Part shown: in pieces, positions 62,230 through 64,000 of the stretch
How the letters are laid out: each line of letters begins with the position of its first letter
How positions within the stretch are numbered: position 1 is the stretch's first letter
Assembly: GCF_003148685.1 (NCBI RefSeq)
Contig: NZ_QGGR01000009.1
Coordinates: forward strand, 124,001 to 188,000
DNA: 64,000 nucleotides
Source: Actinoplanes xinjiangensis
GTDB taxonomy: Bacteria > Actinomycetota > Actinomycetes > Mycobacteriales > Micromonosporaceae
Reading direction: 5' to 3'
Made by a program: the position numbers and the translations under genes
Notes under the pieces: model-generated
Seen by the model: the letters and a program-made list of their open reading frames with translations, nothing else
What the model was told of the DNA's origin: nothing
Databases searched by the model: none

Positions 62230-63645
62230 GTGAGCGTCGGTCTGGCCCGCGTGACCATCAGCGCGCCGCAACGGCGGGTCGACGTGGCCCTCCCCGAGCA
62301 GGTGCCCCTGGCCGAGTTGCTGCCCGAGGTGCTGCGGCACGCCGGCGAGGGTCTCGCCGACGAGGGCGAACGGCACGGCGGGTGGGTGCTGCGGCGCGGC
62401 GACGGCGTCGCCCTGGCCACCGCTCAGGGACTGCACCCCCAGGGGGTACGCGACGGAGAGGTGCTCCACCTGGTGCCGGCCGGCGAGGAGTGGCCGGAAC
62501 TGGAATACGACGACGTGGTCGAGGCCATCGCCGAGGGCGCCCGCCGACGGGGCGGCGTGTGGACCCCCGACGCCAGCCGCACGGCCACCCTGGCAGCCGC
62601 CGCGGTGCCCCTCGGCCTCGGCATCCCGGCCCTGCTCGCGGCCGGCTCCGGCGGTGTACCGGGCGTGGTCGGGCTCGGCGTCGCGATTCTGCTCACCCTG
62701 GTCGGGACGGTCGCCTCGCGGGCTTACGGGGACGCCCGCGCCGGCATGGCCCTCGGCGGATACGCCCTGCCCTACGCCTTCATCGGCGGGGCCCTTCTGA
62801 TCACCTCGTACGAGACCGGCGGCGTCCTCACCCCGGTTCCCTGGATGGGCGGGCCGGAACTGCTCGCCGGCTCGGTCGCGGTGCTGCTCGTGTCGGCGAT
62901 CGCCGGGGCCGGAGTGGCCGCCGGAGCCCGGTTCTTCACCGCCGGCGTCGCGGTCGGACTGCTGGGGGCGGTCACCGCGACCACCGGGCTGTTCACCACG
63001 GCCGCGGGCGGTGCGGCGATCCTGATCTCGGTGCTGGTCTGCGGGATCGGGATGCTGCCGCTGCTCGCGGTGCGGTTCGGGCGTACCCCGCTACCACCGA
63101 TCGCCCTGCCGCCGGGCACCGAATCGATCACCGACGAGACGCCCCGGCCCGTGTCCGACCCGGTGCGCAAACTTCCCGAACGGGGCGCGGTGTTCGCCTC
63201 GGTGGCCCGTACCGATGAGATTCTCGCCGGTCTGCTCCTCGGCCACGCCGTGCTGGCCGTCGGCGCCTTCGCCGTGCTCGCCACCGCCGGGACGCTCGCG
63301 TCCCGTGCCCTGATCGCGGTCAGTTCACTCGCGCTGCTGTTGCGCTCGCGCCTCTTCGTCACCCAGCGGCACCGGGTGCCGGTGCTCGCCGCCGGACTCG
63401 CCGGCGGAGCCGCCCTCGGCGTCGATCTTCTCAGCGGCGCGGGCGACGCCCTGCCCGCGGTGATCGCCGGGGCGGTCGTGGTGGCGCTGGTCACCGTCGT
63501 CGCCGGAGCGCGGTACGCGGACCGGCCGCCCTCGCCCTACCTGGGCCGGACCGCCGACATCGTGGACGCCCTGATCGTGGTCTCGGTCATCCCGGTCGCC
63601 TGCGCCGTGCTCGGCCTGTACGGCGCCGTCTCCGGCCTGAGCTGA
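62230..63645 (+). CDS. eccD: Type VII secretion membrane protein EccD
   Basis: A 471-residue EccD: a ubiquitin-like YukD domain (about 1-85, ARVTISAPQRRVDVALPEQ...) followed by about 11 membrane helices. It forms the pore-lining scaffold of the ESX core complex. GTG 62230 is chosen because GGAAGGA is 7 nt upstream; GTG 62206 adds eight residues and lacks a ribosome site. Its stop codon lies inside a 40-bp tandem repeat. Confidence 0.92.
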   Translation: MSVGLARVTISAPQRRVDVALPEQVPLAELLPEVLRHAGEGLADEGERHGGWVLRRGDGVALATAQGLHPQGVRDGEVLHLVPAGEEWPELEYDDVVEAIAEGARRRGGVWTPDASRTATLAAAAVPLGLGIPALLAAGSGGVPGVVGLGVAILLTLVGTVASRAYGDARAGMALGGYALPYAFIGGALLITSYETGGVLTPVPWMGGPELLAGSVAVLLVSAIAGAGVAAGARFFTAGVAVGLLGAVTATTGLFTTAAGGAAILISVLVCGIGMLPLLAVRFGRTPLPPIALPPGTESITDETPRPVSDPVRKLPERGAVFASVARTDEILAGLLLGHAVLAVGAFAVLATAGTLASRALIAVSSLALLLRSRLFVTQRHRVPVLAAGLAGGAALGVDLLSGAGDALPAVIAGAVVVALVTVVAGARYADRPPSPYLGRTADIVDALIVVSVIPVACAVLGLYGAVSGLS

Positions 63646-63736
63646 CCGCTGCGTTAACGGCGCTGGTTCCGGCCGCAGGCTCTGACCGCTGCGTGAACGG
63701 CGCTGGTTCCGGCCGGAGGCTCTGACCGTTGCGTGA
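63642..63736. repeat. 40-bp tandem repeats across the eccD stop codon
   Basis: Two full units (63642-63681, 63682-63721) and a partial third, starting CTGACCGCTGCGT and continuing GGCGCTGGTTCCGGCC. The first unit begins at the eccD stop. Confidence 0.85.
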
Positions 63737-63739
63737 TAC

Positions 63740-63778
63740 GACCGCACCTGCGAGGCCCAGGGCCCCGCAGGTGCGGTC
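63740..63778. terminator. Bidirectional terminator between eccD and ppa
   Basis: A 13-bp perfect stem (63740-63752 with 63766-63778) with further GGCCC/GGGCC pairing inside the loop, in a convergent gap. Confidence 0.85.
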
Positions 63779-63803
63779 GTCAGCGGTTCGCGGGAGCTTG
63801 CGG

Positions 63804-64000
63804 TCAGTGCTCGCCGTGCTCGCCCTCGGCCTGGGCGGCTTCCTCACGCTTGAAGGAGGCGCGGATCTCGGCTTCCGCCTCGATCCGGCCGACCCAGGTC
63901 GCGCCCTCGACCGACTTGCCCGGCTCCAGGTCCTTGTAGACCTGGAAGAAGTGCTGGATCTCCAGGCGGTCGAACTCGCCCAGGTGGTGGATGTCGCGCA
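63804..64000 (-). CDS. ppa: Inorganic pyrophosphatase (partial, C-terminal end)
   Basis: The last 65 codons of a soluble family I pyrophosphatase run off the right edge. EIQHFFQVYKDLEPGKSVEG followed by WVGRIEAEAEIRASFKREEA is the standard C-terminal region, where KDLEPGK provides active-site lysines; a short His/Glu tail closes it. It removes pyrophosphate made by biosynthesis. Confidence 0.92.
   Translation of the reverse strand, partial: RDIHHLGEFDRLEIQHFFQVYKDLEPGKSVEGATWVGRIEAEAEIRASFKREEAAQAEGEHGEH

Overview
The window is GC-rich, GTG-start-heavy DNA from an actinobacterium. Gene content and order fit the Micromonosporaceae, and Actinoplanes or a close relative is my best guess. The grounds are two tRNA-Ser genes followed by SRP RNA, dnaX, ybaB and recR; leuA with a leader peptide; lysC-asd; and a WhiB/PBP/ArsA/CRP/nth/MarP block in the order known from Mycobacterium (Rv3671c-Rv3683) and Streptomyces (wblA region). 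The genus is an inference.

Layout. Positions 1-5,150 hold the first codons of a probable deoD, tRNA-Ser(CGA), a small conserved-looking gene, a STAS anti-anti-sigma protein, a secreted protein of five four-cysteine modules, and a 953-bp mini-island with a MazEF-type toxin-antitoxin pair between an intact tRNA-Ser(GGA) and a displaced copy of its 3' half. Positions 5,230-10,300 carry SRP RNA, a very long dnaX, ybaB and recR. Positions 10,450-16,280 are a five-gene oligopeptide ABC transporter. Positions 16,350-21,550 run leftward: a GH20 hexosaminidase, a small protein coupled to a secreted HNH nuclease, leuA with a leucine leader peptide, and a lipoprotein. Positions 21,740-25,400 hold lysC-asd and pyrE, separated by about 0.8 kb of non-coding, repeat-containing DNA. 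Positions 25,800-28,740 hold two small or secreted proteins, tRNA-Pro, a metallophosphoesterase and a YqeY protein.

Positions 28,800-56,420 are the conserved actinobacterial block: class A PBP, wblA/whiB4, two ArsA-like ATPases, DUF4177, RidA, an MBL hydrolase, crp, a CapA lipoprotein, nth, a TlpA thioredoxin, a Nudix hydrolase and MarP. A 14.4-kb accessory stretch is inserted between the MBL hydrolase and crp. It holds a class III adenylate cyclase/AAA/TPR protein, a soluble Ser/Thr kinase, two tandem M4 metalloproteases, and a biotin carboxylase/carboxyltransferase pair whose catalytic motifs are degraded. Positions 56,600-63,650 are part of a type VII secretion locus (mycosin, EccC, EccD). 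The window ends inside inorganic pyrophosphatase.

Working together: the transporter supplies peptides; leuA, lysC and asd supply amino acids; an adenylate cyclase sits near the CRP regulator, and a CRP-like site lies upstream of crp; MarP, the PBP, the redox protein and the Fe-S regulator WblA form an envelope and stress block. Many genes show a TANNNT box 6-7 nt before the start codon and no Shine-Dalgarno sequence, which points to leaderless mRNAs.

The most unusual items are the tRNA-bounded mazEF mini-island, the intact but motif-degraded carboxylase pair with a structured leader, the leucine leader peptide with rare Leu codons, and the protease pair with a 211-bp identical tract.
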